A DNA stretch of 64,000 bases from Bacteroidales bacterium (GTDB taxonomy: Bacteria; Bacteroidota; Bacteroidia; Bacteroidales; F082), in contig JAEFAE010000006.1 in NCBI GenBank assembly GCA_016291135.1, positions 19,383 through 83,382 of the forward strand, given 5' to 3'. Each line of letters begins with the position of its first letter. Position 1 is the first letter of the stretch. Of the stretch, positions 27,733 to 37,532 are shown one piece after another. The notes below the pieces were generated by a model that was not told where the DNA came from, searched no databases, and saw only the letters and a list, made by a program, of their open reading frames with translations. The position numbers were made by a program, and so were the translations under genes.

Positions 27733-30537
27733 TCATCCGCATTTTGAATGGCCGCAGTTGGTGCACAACATGCAGCCGTCCTGGTAGATCAGCGTGCTCT
27801 GTCCGCATTCGGGGCAAACCTTGCCCACCATCTTCAAGCCGTCTGGTATGTATTTCTTGAGGGCGCGGACGATGCCGTTCTTCCAGGTGTTGATGTTTTC
27901 CTCCTCTACCGTCAGGTTTTGGATGAGTTCGATGACGTAGTTGATGGGCATGCCATGGCGCAGGATGCCCGAGATCAGTTTGGCGTAGTTCCAGTATTCC
28001 TTGTTGAACATGCGCGACAGTCCCTGGATGGTGACCGGATAGCCGCCTTTGTCGAGATACTGGAAGTCGTAGCGCGTCGCCTCTCCCTTGTTCTTTTCCT
28101 TGATGATCAGGCCCTTCTCCACAAATGGGGGCAGGAAGATCTCGTCGGCGTTGCCCAGGAAGATCTCATAGGGTTTGTCGTGCAGCTTGCCCACGAAGGC
28201 GATCCACTTCTCGTAGTTGTTCTGGAAGCGGACCACGTCACATTCGAGTTCCTTGGGCCGTTGGGGGGCCGAGTTCAGCTTGATGTCGCTGGGCCGGATG
28301 CCGAGGTCGGTTTCGGGTTTCTTTTCTTCCGGTTTCTTTTCGGCCTTTTTCTCGTCTTTGGCCACCAGCACGCCGTCGCGTGAGCCGTCGCGGTAGATCG
28401 TCATGCCCTTGCATCCGCATTCCCATGCCGTCATGTAGATCTGGCTGACCAGTTCTTCGGTGGTCTCCTTGGGGATGTTGACGGTGACGCTGATGGAGTG
28501 GTCCACCCATTTCTGCATGCTGCCCTGCATCTTCACCTTGCTTACCCAGTCGATGTCGTTGGCGGTCGCCATGTGGTAGGGCGACTTGGCGATGAGTTCC
28601 TTGAGCTTCTCGTCGTCGTAGTGCATCACCTCTTCCACGTTGTATCCATTTACCTGCAGCCAGGTGAGGAACTTGTGGTGGAACACATTGTACTCCTCGA
28701 AGGAGTTGCCCACGCTGTCGACAAAGGTGACGTGGACGTCCTTGTCGTTGGCGTTGACCTTGCGACGGCGTTTGTAGACCACCATGAACACGGGCTCGAT
28801 GCCCGAGGTGGTTTGGGTGCAGAGGCTCACCGACCCCGTCGGGGCGATGGTCAGCATGGCGATGTTGCGCCGTCCGACGCGGAGCATCTTTTGATAGAGG
28901 TCCTCGTCGATGGCCCTGAGGCGGTTGATGAAGGGGTTGTTTTCTTCCCGTTTGGCGTTATAGACGGGGAAGGCGCCGCGTTCCTCGGCCAGGTTGACGG
29001 AGGAACGGTAGGCCTCGTGGGCCAGCAGTTTCTGTACTTCGGTCGAGAAGGCGATGGCCTCGTCGGAGGCGTAGCGTTTGCCTAGGGCGGCCAGCATGTC
29101 GCCTTCGGCGGTGATGCCGATGCCGGTGCGGCGGCCTTGCAGGGTGCGGTCTTTGATGCTCTTCCAGAGGTTCAGCTCGATGCGTTTCACCTCGGCGTCC
29201 TCCGGGTCGGACTCGATCTTACGGATGATGGCTTCCACCTTTTCCTGTTCCAGATCGACGATGTCGTCCATCATGCGCTGGGCAATGCCCACGTGCTTGG
29301 CAAAGAGGCGGCTGTTGAACCGTGCCTCCGGGGTGAACGGATGATCGACGTAGCTGTAGAGGTTGATGGCCAGCAGGCGGCAACTGTCGTAGGGACAGAG
29401 CGGGATCTCGCCGCAAGGGTTGGTGCTCACCGTGCGGAAACCCAGGTCGGCGTAGCAGTCGGGGATGGATTCCCTTAGGATGGTATCCCAGAACAGCACG
29501 CCCGGCTCGGCAGACTGCCAGGCGTTGTGGATGATTTTGTTCCACAGGGCCCGGGCGTCCACTTCTTTGGTGAACTGGGGGTTCGGAGCATCGATGGGAT
29601 ACTGTTGGATGAAGGGCTTGCCTTCCTTGACGCATTGCATGAACTCGTCGGTGATCTTCACCGAGACGTTGGCGTTGGTGATCTTGCCTTGGGTCATCTT
29701 GGCGTCGATGAAGGCTTCCGAGTCGGGGTGTTTGATGCTGATGCTCAGCATCAAGGCGCCGCGACGTCCGTCTTGCGCCACCTCACGGGTGGAGTTGGAG
29801 TACCGCTCCATGAAAGGCACCACGCCGGTGGAGGTCAGCGCGCAGTTCTTGACCGGGCTGCCCGTGGGGCGCAGGTGCGACAGGTCGTGTCCCACGCCTC
29901 CCCGGCGCTTCATCAGCTGTACCTGCTCCTGGTCGATCTTCATGATGCCGCCGTAGGAGTCGGCGTTGCCTTTGTTGCCGATGACGAAGCAGTTCGACAG
30001 CGAGGAGATCTGGAAGTCGTTTCCGATGCCTGCCATGGGGCTGCCTTGCGGAACGATGTACTTGAAGTCCTTCAGCACCTCGAAGATCTCCTCCTCGGTG
30101 AGGGGGTTCGGGTATTTCCGCTCGATGCGGGCCACCTCGCGGGCGATGCGGTGATGCATCTCGTCGGGGGTGAGCTCGTAGATGTTGCCTTCGCTGTCCT
30201 TGAGGGCATATTTGTTGGCCCATACGTCGCCGGCCAATGCATCGCCATGGAAATAGGCTTTGGCAGCTGCCTTGACTTCGTCGATGGGATGGACATGATA
30301 TTCGGGGGTTGTGGGAGGAGCTTGGATGGCCGTTTCCGCCTGGGGATCGGGTGACTGGGCCTTTTCAACGAGTTGGACGTTCTCCTGTTCCGACAGTTTG
30401 CGTTCGCCAAAATCCACGTTTTGCCTGGCTTCCAGAATCTTGTCGTGACCCGGCTGGGTCGGCTGCTCCACCATTTCGAGCTCCAATGCGCTGAATAGGG
30501 TCTGCTCCTCTTCCAATGCCTGCCGTTTGTTTCTCAT
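27733..30537 (-). CDS. nrdJ: Adenosylcobalamin-dependent (class II) ribonucleotide reductase
   Basis: STNPCGEIPLCPYDSCRLLAINL; APTGSVSLCTQTTSGIEPVF; C-terminal zinc ribbon CPECGQ...CTNCGHSKCG. Confidence 0.92.
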   Translation of the reverse strand: MRNKRQALEEEQTLFSALELEMVEQPTQPGHDKILEARQNVDFGERKLSEQENVQLVEKAQSPDPQAETAIQAPPTTPEYHVHPIDEVKAAAKAYFHGDALAGDVWANKYALKDSEGNIYELTPDEMHHRIAREVARIERKYPNPLTEEEIFEVLKDFKYIVPQGSPMAGIGNDFQISSLSNCFVIGNKGNADSYGGIMKIDQEQVQLMKRRGGVGHDLSHLRPTGSPVKNCALTSTGVVPFMERYSNSTREVAQDGRRGALMLSISIKHPDSEAFIDAKMTQGKITNANVSVKITDEFMQCVKEGKPFIQQYPIDAPNPQFTKEVDARALWNKIIHNAWQSAEPGVLFWDTILRESIPDCYADLGFRTVSTNPCGEIPLCPYDSCRLLAINLYSYVDHPFTPEARFNSRLFAKHVGIAQRMMDDIVDLEQEKVEAIIRKIESDPEDAEVKRIELNLWKSIKDRTLQGRRTGIGITAEGDMLAALGKRYASDEAIAFSTEVQKLLAHEAYRSSVNLAEERGAFPVYNAKREENNPFINRLRAIDEDLYQKMLRVGRRNIAMLTIAPTGSVSLCTQTTSGIEPVFMVVYKRRRKVNANDKDVHVTFVDSVGNSFEEYNVFHHKFLTWLQVNGYNVEEVMHYDDEKLKELIAKSPYHMATANDIDWVSKVKMQGSMQKWVDHSISVTVNIPKETTEELVSQIYMTAWECGCKGMTIYRDGSRDGVLVAKDEKKAEKKPEEKKPETDLGIRPSDIKLNSAPQRPKELECDVVRFQNNYEKWIAFVGKLHDKPYEIFLGNADEIFLPPFVEKGLIIKEKNKGEATRYDFQYLDKGGYPVTIQGLSRMFNKEYWNYAKLISGILRHGMPINYVIELIQNLTVEEENINTWKNGIVRALKKYIPDGLKMVGKVCPECGQSTLIYQDGCMLCTNCGHSKCG

Positions 30538-30710
30538 ATCTCGCTGAAAATTAGTAAATTAAAACAAATGCAATTCCCGTTTTCCCCGTTTGGATTGCGA
30601 TTGCTAAATTAGCAAAGAGAACGGAAACGGAGCGCGTAAAACGAAAGAATGGAACAGGTTTTTTTCAACACCGGGTGTTGATAAATTTCGAGGCGTCCAT
30701 CCCCCGAGGA

Positions 30711-33700
30711 TCAAAAGTCGAGACTGAACGAGAGATAGTATTGCGGTTTCCGGTTCAGGACCCCGTCTTGTACGCCCCACGCCATGTCGCCGCGGACGAA
30801 ATAGCCGAACAGGGTGGTCCGCAGGCCAAATCCGAATCCAGCCACGATGGGTTCCCTGAGGCGGGTGACACTGAGGCTGAGGTTGCCGTCGGTGTAATGC
30901 GAGGTGTAGAGTGAGTTGCTCAGGTTGTACGGGTTCCAGCCCGTCCAGGCAGTTCCCACGTCGCCGAAAGCCACCACTTGGAAGTTCTTGATGAACTGCA
31001 TGTTGATCGGCTGGTTCAGCAGGTAGCTGAACACGGGGAGACGGAGCTCGCTGTTGAGTACCACGAAATTGTTGCCGTTACGGATGTTCTGCTGGAAACC
31101 CCGCAGGTTGGTGGCCAGGGTTTGGTAGGCATAGCCTCGGTCGTAGTCAATGGGGGTCCCGTTGTCGAATCGGGCCATGATCCAGTTGTCCACGCCTCCC
31201 ATGTAGTAGATCAGCTTGTTTTGTCCGAAAGAGCTGCTGCCTGCGATGCGGTTCGCCCAGATGAAGTTGCGGTGGATGCGGGTGTAGTGGCGGTAGTCGA
31301 ATCCTACCACAAACAGGTTGCGGGTGTCTTTTTTGATGGACTGGTAGTATTCGGCAAAGACCTTGCCTCGGGCACCCACATAGAGGTTGGTCTGCAGCTT
31401 CTTGGAGTTGTCGTAGACCAGCTCCCCACGCAACCCGGCGAGGTTCTCGAAGTGGCTGCGCTCCGCCAGGCTGTGGAAGTCGGTGGCCAGTCCGATCCGC
31501 TGGTCGTTGCGGAAGAGGGCCGTGCCCCGCACGCTGAAGGTCTCGCTGAACGGGTAGCTCAGCGTGTAGAACGCTTCGTTGGTGAAGGTGCGGAACAGCA
31601 CCGACTGGTAGTCTTCGGTGACATAGCGGTGGAAGGTCAGGCTCTTGTCGGTGCGTTGGCTCAGGTCGCGGAAGCGCAGGACATACTCGTTGTTGACCAG
31701 CGAGGTGTTGAGTTTCACGCCAAGGTCGATCCGGTAGTCTTCCATCAAGTCGGTCATCATCGTTCCCATGAACATGTTGAAACCGGAATTCAGGTAAACG
31801 GCGTTGCCTCCCCCCGTGAAGGGCTGGTAGCTGTAGTTCATGTAGCTGAAGTCGATCTGGCTGGTCAGTTCCTTGATGAACAGCTCCACATAGTAGTTTC
31901 GCGGCCGGAGGAGGGTGTCCTTGGCGGGTTTGGTTTGCTCCAGGCTGCGGATGGGCCCGATGGGGATGCGGTTGGCATAGCCGATGCTGTCGGTGGTGTC
32001 GCCGGGAAGGGGCTGGGGCGCCTTGCGACGTGGGACACGGTAGCTGTTCTTGAAGCGGTGCGTCGTGGTCTTCTCCGGGGCTTTCTTGGCTTCTTGCTGT
32101 TGTTGGAGCAGCCGCTTCTGGGCGTAGGGCCCCATCTGATGGAAGCCGGACTCCTGCGTCGCGTCGGTGTAGGGTGTCTGGTATACCTTGTGTCCGTTGC
32201 CGTCGGGAAACAGCATGACCAGCTTTCGCTCCCTCGGGTTGAAGGAGTAGTCGATCATGCTGGTGGCATAGTCGGTCAGGGGCCGGCTGACGGTGTAGTA
32301 CCGGTAATGGACGATGGTGTCGATGTGGCTCACCGCACTGTCGAACCGCGCCTCATAGAGGTTGTAGTAGCCGGTGGAGTCGTTCAGGTAAAACAGCCGG
32401 TGACCCGAAAACGACTGGGGCTGGATGCTGTTCGACAGTTGCTGTTGGGTGAGGTTGCGCAGCGTCTTTTCTTTGGCGACGTAGTCGTAGGCAAACAGGT
32501 TGAACTGCCTGCGTTGGGCCGGCGGGACGAGCTGTGTCTCAAGCGAGGTGTCGGTGCGGTTCGAGCTGAACACGATCTGCCGGTCGTCGTCGGTGAAGAC
32601 GGGGGAGCAGTCGGTGTAGTAGTCGTCGGTGATCTGCTCCAGGGTATGGGAGAACAAGTTGTAGACAAAGATGTCGGGCTTGCCGAAACGCGAGGCGGAG
32701 AGCACGATCTTCCGGTCTTTGTGCGCATATGAGAACGAGGTGATTTTTTGGAACTCGAAGAGGTTGTTCTTGGCGACTTTCTTGGTGCCCAGGTCGAGGT
32801 TGCACAGCAGTGCCTGCCCTTGCTCCTCTACGATAAACGACAGAATGCCTCCGGTGGGATGCCAGGCGAGCAGGGGGTAGGAGGTGTCGACCCAGGTGTC
32901 GGAACGGTAGCCGGTCTTGTAGACGCGTTCGCGCTTGCCGGTGCCCAGGTCTTCCACCCAGATGCCGATGAGCCCTTCGTCGTTGCTGACGTAGGCGATG
33001 CGTTTGCCGTCGGGGCTGACCTTGGGTTCGGTGAAGGTGCGGTATTTGCGGTAGCTGAGGGGCATGACCTGGCTGGGTGCCGAAGGCTTCAACGCCCGGT
33101 ACCGTTCTTCGTAAAAGGCGTACCATTGCTTGATGAGCTTCTTGTATTTCACCCCCGTGACATAGAGCAGCGCCTTCTTGACATTCTGTGAGTTTTCGGT
33201 GAGGGTCAGGATGTCGTTGAAGGCCTTGGTGCCGTATTTCTCCTCGATGAAGCCCCAGAACGAGTACCCGGCGATGACGGCGTCCTGGTCTCTTAACTGG
33301 TTGATTTTCTTGAACTCGCCCGAGAGGATGCCCCGTTGCAGGCGGTCTTCCTTCAGGCCGTCCCAGTCGTCGGTGAGGTAGGCGCAGAGCCCGTTTTGGA
33401 ACCATTCCGGCACGTCGAACCGATAGGAGTTGCGAAGCTGCGAGCCGACCGACACCCCGTTGATCACTTGGCTTAGCAACAGGTGGGCGATGCCTTCGCG
33501 GATCTGCTGCTCAAAGTGGACGTAGTTGCCGTCGAAGTAGAGAAACACCTTGGAGCCGATGATCTTGGTGACGCCGCCGGTGTTGCCGCTTTCCTCATCG
33601 TCGTTGTTGAGGTTGCTCTGTTTGAGGTCGCCGAGGCTGTTGAATACGAGGAACTGGATCTTGTTGCCGAAGTGGTTCCCGAATTTCTTCTCCATGATGG

Positions 33701-33938
33701 GGATCTCCCGTTTGGCGAACTGGGTCACATATTGCGCCAGTTCGATGCCTCCTTGGTAATAGTATACGTCGAAGCCTTCGGTGCTGTAATAGGACCAATG
33801 GAAGCTGCCCCACTGCACGCGGTTTTTGCCGAACTCCATGTTCATGCCATTGTAGAACTGGGCATGGGACGACAAGGCGGTCGCTGTCAACAGCAGCAAC
33901 AGTGTCAAGAAGCGTAACCGTCTTGTGAGCGACTTCAT
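30711..33938 (-). CDS. TolB-like beta-propeller and outer-membrane barrel protein
   Basis: SPDGKRIAYVSNDEG, VFTDDDRQIVFSSNRTD propeller repeats; C-term beta-barrel ending in aromatic FSLDF. Confidence 0.7.
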   Translation of the reverse strand: MKSLTRRLRFLTLLLLLTATALSSHAQFYNGMNMEFGKNRVQWGSFHWSYYSTEGFDVYYYQGGIELAQYVTQFAKREIPIMEKKFGNHFGNKIQFLVFNSLGDLKQSNLNNDDEESGNTGGVTKIIGSKVFLYFDGNYVHFEQQIREGIAHLLLSQVINGVSVGSQLRNSYRFDVPEWFQNGLCAYLTDDWDGLKEDRLQRGILSGEFKKINQLRDQDAVIAGYSFWGFIEEKYGTKAFNDILTLTENSQNVKKALLYVTGVKYKKLIKQWYAFYEERYRALKPSAPSQVMPLSYRKYRTFTEPKVSPDGKRIAYVSNDEGLIGIWVEDLGTGKRERVYKTGYRSDTWVDTSYPLLAWHPTGGILSFIVEEQGQALLCNLDLGTKKVAKNNLFEFQKITSFSYAHKDRKIVLSASRFGKPDIFVYNLFSHTLEQITDDYYTDCSPVFTDDDRQIVFSSNRTDTSLETQLVPPAQRRQFNLFAYDYVAKEKTLRNLTQQQLSNSIQPQSFSGHRLFYLNDSTGYYNLYEARFDSAVSHIDTIVHYRYYTVSRPLTDYATSMIDYSFNPRERKLVMLFPDGNGHKVYQTPYTDATQESGFHQMGPYAQKRLLQQQQEAKKAPEKTTTHRFKNSYRVPRRKAPQPLPGDTTDSIGYANRIPIGPIRSLEQTKPAKDTLLRPRNYYVELFIKELTSQIDFSYMNYSYQPFTGGGNAVYLNSGFNMFMGTMMTDLMEDYRIDLGVKLNTSLVNNEYVLRFRDLSQRTDKSLTFHRYVTEDYQSVLFRTFTNEAFYTLSYPFSETFSVRGTALFRNDQRIGLATDFHSLAERSHFENLAGLRGELVYDNSKKLQTNLYVGARGKVFAEYYQSIKKDTRNLFVVGFDYRHYTRIHRNFIWANRIAGSSSFGQNKLIYYMGGVDNWIMARFDNGTPIDYDRGYAYQTLATNLRGFQQNIRNGNNFVVLNSELRLPVFSYLLNQPINMQFIKNFQVVAFGDVGTAWTGWNPYNLSNSLYTSHYTDGNLSLSVTRLREPIVAGFGFGLRTTLFGYFVRGDMAWGVQDGVLNRKPQYYLSFSLDF

Positions 33939-33956
33939 TTTCCTGGGTTTGAACCT

Positions 33957-33986
33957 GCAAAAATAAGGATAATTCCGTATTTTTGC
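33957..33986. promoter_or_regulatory. Divergent back-to-back -7 boxes
   Basis: GCAAAAATA-aggataattccg-TATTTTTGC between divergent genes. Confidence 0.6.
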
Positions 33987-34014
33987 CCCAACTATTCATC
34001 AAATCAACCACGAT

Positions 34015-34659
34015 ATGCTTCAAATCAACGCTTTTGTCTTCAACCCCTTTGGCGAAAACACCTATCTTGTCCATGATGAAACCGGAGCGTGCGTCATCAT
34101 CGATCCGGGATGCGCTTCGGAGGGAGAAGAAGGGCAGTTGTTCGGCTTCATCGACCGGTATGGGCTGAAACCCCTGATGGTCGTCAACACCCACGGACAC
34201 GTGGACCATGTGGTGGGCAACAACGCGGTGAAACGGCGCTATGGCATCCCAGTGGCGGCCCATCCAGACACACATGCCGATATTGTCCAAGCCAAGCGCC
34301 AGGCGGTGTGGCTGGGTTTCCAGCCCGTCGGCGACATCGACCTTCCCGAGGTGGCCTTGGGCGACGATGAGGAAATCCATGTCGGCAAGGGCGTGCTGCA
34401 GGTGATTTGCACTCCGGGCCATGCCAAGGGGAGTATCAGCCTCTATGCCCCCGTCGAAGGCTGGGTCCTCACGGGTGATGCCCTCTTTTGCCGCAGCATC
34501 GGCCGCACCGACCTCCCCGGAGGCGACTACGACACGCTCCGCGAATCCATTCGGACCCGGCTGTTCACCTTGCCCGACGATACTGAGGTCTTTTCCGGCC
34601 ACGGCGAATCAACCACCATCGGTGAGGAAAAGGACTTCAATCCCTACGTGGCGTTGTAA
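34015..34659 (+). CDS. MBL-fold metallohydrolase
   Basis: NTHGHVDHVVG, CTPGHAKGSISLY, GDALFCRSIGRTDLPGGD. Confidence 0.9.
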   Translation: MLQINAFVFNPFGENTYLVHDETGACVIIDPGCASEGEEGQLFGFIDRYGLKPLMVVNTHGHVDHVVGNNAVKRRYGIPVAAHPDTHADIVQAKRQAVWLGFQPVGDIDLPEVALGDDEEIHVGKGVLQVICTPGHAKGSISLYAPVEGWVLTGDALFCRSIGRTDLPGGDYDTLRESIRTRLFTLPDDTEVFSGHGESTTIGEEKDFNPYVAL

Positions 34660-34768
34660 AACCTTTCAGACGGCGCTTTTTTTGTTGATTCATTCAAAAT
34701 AAAAACTTACTTTTGCGCCGCAAATAAGCATTGAATCTTCAAATCTTTAAATCCTTAAATATCGAATC

Positions 34769-36001
34769 ATGATCGAAAAAATCACGTCATCACAGCAGGC
34801 TATGGACCTCGAAGAGAAATACGGTGCCCATAACTATCACCCGCTGCCGGTCGTCCTCGCCAAGGGCAAGGGCGCCAAGGTTTGGGATGTCGAAGGCAAG
34901 GAATACTTCGACTTCTTGTCCGCTTACTCCGCAGTGAACCAAGGTCACTGCCACCCGGCCATCATCAAGGCCATGACCGATCAAGCCAATCGCCTCACCC
35001 TCAGCTCACGTGCCTTCTTCAACGATGCACTGGGCGTTTGGGAGAAGTATGTCACCGAGTACTTCGGCTACGACAAGGTGTTGCCGATGAACTCCGGTGC
35101 CGAAGCCGACGAGACGGGCCTGAAGCTCGCCCGCCGCTGGGGTGTGGTCAAGAAAGGCATCCCGAACGACAAGGTGAAGATCGTCTGCTGCGAAGGCAAC
35201 TTCCACGGCCGTACCATCACCATCATCACCATGAGCAACGACCCCGAGTCGTATGCCAACTATGGCCCGATGACGCCTGGTTTCATCCGTATCCCCTATA
35301 ACGATCCGGCAGCCCTCGAGAAGGTTCTCGACGAACAGGGTGACGAGATCGCCGGTTTCCTCTTGGAGCCCATCCAAGGCGAGGCGGGTGTGTATGTCCC
35401 CGATGACGGCTATCTGAAGAAGTGCTATGACATCTGCAAGAAACATAACGTGCTGTTCATGGCCGACGAGGTGCAGTGCGGTATCGCCCGTACGGGTAAG
35501 ATGCTGGCTTGCGACCACGAGGGCGTCCGTCCCGACATCCTCATCCTGGGCAAGGCCCTCGGTGGTGGCGTGGTTCCGGTTTCGGCAGTCCTCGCCGACG
35601 ACGACATCATGCTGAACATCAAGCCCGGTGAGCACGGCTCTACCTTCGGTGGCAACCCCATCGCCGCCCGCGTGTCCATCGCCGCCCTCCAGGTCATCAA
35701 AGACGAGCACCTGATGGAGAATGCCGACCGTCTTGGCAAGATCTTCCGCGAAGAGATCGGCAAGATCAAGAGCCCGATGATCGAGAAGGTGCGTGGCAAA
35801 GGCTTGCTCAACGCCGTGATCATCAAGCCCAAAGATGGCAAAGAGGCTTGGGATGTGTGCTTGAAGATGCGTGACCTCGGCCTGCTGGCCAAGCCCACCC
35901 ACCAGCACATCATCCGCTTCGCTCCGCCCTTGGTCATCACCGAGGCCGAACTCCGCGAAGCCATCGAGATCATCAAGAAGGCCATCGCCTCATTTGAATG
36001 A
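34769..36001 (+). CDS. rocD: Ornithine-oxo-acid transaminase
   Basis: Class III aminotransferase; [47 protein letters not shown]. Confidence 0.9.
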   Translation: MIEKITSSQQAMDLEEKYGAHNYHPLPVVLAKGKGAKVWDVEGKEYFDFLSAYSAVNQGHCHPAIIKAMTDQANRLTLSSRAFFNDALGVWEKYVTEYFGYDKVLPMNSGAEADETGLKLARRWGVVKKGIPNDKVKIVCCEGNFHGRTITIITMSNDPESYANYGPMTPGFIRIPYNDPAALEKVLDEQGDEIAGFLLEPIQGEAGVYVPDDGYLKKCYDICKKHNVLFMADEVQCGIARTGKMLACDHEGVRPDILILGKALGGGVVPVSAVLADDDIMLNIKPGEHGSTFGGNPIAARVSIAALQVIKDEHLMENADRLGKIFREEIGKIKSPMIEKVRGKGLLNAVIIKPKDGKEAWDVCLKMRDLGLLAKPTHQHIIRFAPPLVITEAELREAIEIIKKAIASFE

Positions 36002-36018
36002 TCAAGCGATAATGAATG

Positions 36019-36049
36019 AAAAAGCCCGCCAAACCGACGGGCTTTTTTT
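36019..36049 (+). terminator. Rho-independent terminator after rocD
   Basis: AAAAAGCCCG-ccaaaccga-CGGGCTTTTTTT. Confidence 0.85.
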
Positions 36050-36050
36050 G

Positions 36051-36058
36051 TATCTTTG
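36051..36058 (+). promoter_or_regulatory. -7 box TATCTTTG of the HAD phosphatase gene
   Basis: Five nt upstream of the ATG at 36064. Confidence 0.6.
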
Positions 36059-36063
36059 CCGAC

Positions 36064-36705
36064 ATGAAAAAACTGGTTATTTTCGACTTGGACGGCACCC
36101 TGCTCGACACCATCGAGGATTTGGGTAATGCGGTCAATGATCTCCTGGAAAGACATGGGATGCCCCCTTACACAGTGGAACAATACCGCAAGATGGTGGG
36201 CCACGGCATCCGCAACCTAATCCGTAAAGCCTTCTCTCCGAGGGAGTTGGAGGATGCCTGTTTGGAGACGTACGTGGCGGAGTTCAAGACGTATTACCTG
36301 GCCCATATCGACGAACATACCCGTCCGTTCCCTGGTATCGTGGAACTGCTTAACGACTTGTATGCCAGAGGTGTTCAGTTGGCGGTCGTTTCCAACAAGG
36401 TGCAAGAAGGAACAGAGAAGCTCATTCGTGAGTTCTTTCCGGACATCGCTTTTGTCGCCATCTTTGGCAACCGGGTGGGCTATCCCATGAAACCGGCACC
36501 TGAGATCGTTGCCTCGGTGCTGGCCAAGGCCGGCTGTGCGCCTTCCGATGCCGTCATGGTGGGCGACTCCAACACCGACATGTTGACCGCCGCCAACGGA
36601 GGCATCGACGGCATCGCCGTCAGCTGGGGCAACCGCACCCGTGAACAGCTGGCAGGGAACCGGATCGTTGACACCGTGGAGGAACTGCGAGACGCTCTTT
36701 TGTGA
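36064..36705 (+). CDS. HAD-family phosphatase, phosphoglycolate phosphatase-like
   Basis: MKKLVIFDLDGTLLDT, VSNK, GDSNTDMLTAANGG. Confidence 0.88.
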   Translation: MKKLVIFDLDGTLLDTIEDLGNAVNDLLERHGMPPYTVEQYRKMVGHGIRNLIRKAFSPRELEDACLETYVAEFKTYYLAHIDEHTRPFPGIVELLNDLYARGVQLAVVSNKVQEGTEKLIREFFPDIAFVAIFGNRVGYPMKPAPEIVASVLAKAGCAPSDAVMVGDSNTDMLTAANGGIDGIAVSWGNRTREQLAGNRIVDTVEELRDALL

Positions 36706-36821
36706 AATTCATTATCTTTGCAAAAAGATCGGTCTTGAAGTCGGCTATGGCAATGTGGGTTTCGGCTATGTTTTTTGTTGCAGGCATACGAAATCTAAAA
36801 TCCAACCCTCGTTAGGCTGCA

Positions 36822-37175
36822 TCAAATGTTCTTCATTTCAGCAATATACCGTCTTACATGCTCCAATAAAGGCCCGAGGTCTTTGGTATAAGTTTCCCAA
36901 ATGAACAGTGGACTTGCAATATAATACCCATGGACTAGCACATTACGCATGTCTATGATGTTGCGCCACGGTACTTCTGAGTGTTTTTCTCGGAATTCCT
37001 TAGTTAGCATATTGGCGGCCTCACCGATAATCATAATATTGTACACCACTGCGTGAAAACACATCACATCATCTTTCATGTCCTCAAAAGCCTTGCCTTC
37101 AAGAAAAACCATCACATGATTTATGCTTTCTTCAATGTGAAACAGACGATCAATGTCCTTAGTTTGTTCTCTCAT
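36822..37175 (-). CDS. HepT-like HEPN domain protein (putative toxin)
   Basis: RNVLVHGYY (Rx4H) motif; partner of MNT gene. Confidence 0.85.
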   Translation of the reverse strand: MREQTKDIDRLFHIEESINHVMVFLEGKAFEDMKDDVMCFHAVVYNIMIIGEAANMLTKEFREKHSEVPWRNIIDMRNVLVHGYYIASPLFIWETYTKDLGPLLEHVRRYIAEMKNI

Positions 37176-37458
37176 ACACTAGTTTTTTATCACGGTTAGC
37201 GGACTCCACGGCAAAGGGTTTTAGCGTGCCTTCTTCCACGAGGTCAACATTACGGCCTAGACGCTCCTGCAAATCCCTCCAAATTTGGGCGTAAGTGAAT
37301 AATCCAATAGGGTTGCTGTGGTCAAACTCAACTAGAATATCCACATCACTATCGGGGGTGGCTTCGCCACGAGCAAACGACCCGAACAACCAAGCCTTTA
37401 AAACTGGCTGGGTCTTAAAATACTCGGCAATAGTGCTTATTAGGATCTGTTCGCTCAT
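37159..37458 (-). CDS. MNT-type minimal nucleotidyltransferase (putative antitoxin)
   Basis: LFGSFARGEATPDSDVDILVEFD. Confidence 0.88.
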   Translation of the reverse strand: MSEQILISTIAEYFKTQPVLKAWLFGSFARGEATPDSDVDILVEFDHSNPIGLFTYAQIWRDLQERLGRNVDLVEEGTLKPFAVESANRDKKLVYERTN

Positions 37459-37532
37459 GGTTGATTATGGTTTTGTTTTCCGCAAAGATAAATAAAAAAA
37501 CTAATATTAACCTGAAACCAAGAAAAACTATC

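Noticed and set aside
30540-30700. Cobalamin riboswitch upstream of the B12-dependent reductase
   Set aside because: No recognisable B12-box or related conserved core by eye; an Infernal search would be decisive
30978-32732. 584-aa plus-strand ORF
   Set aside because: Antisense to the TolB-like/barrel gene; V/G/E-rich shadow frame
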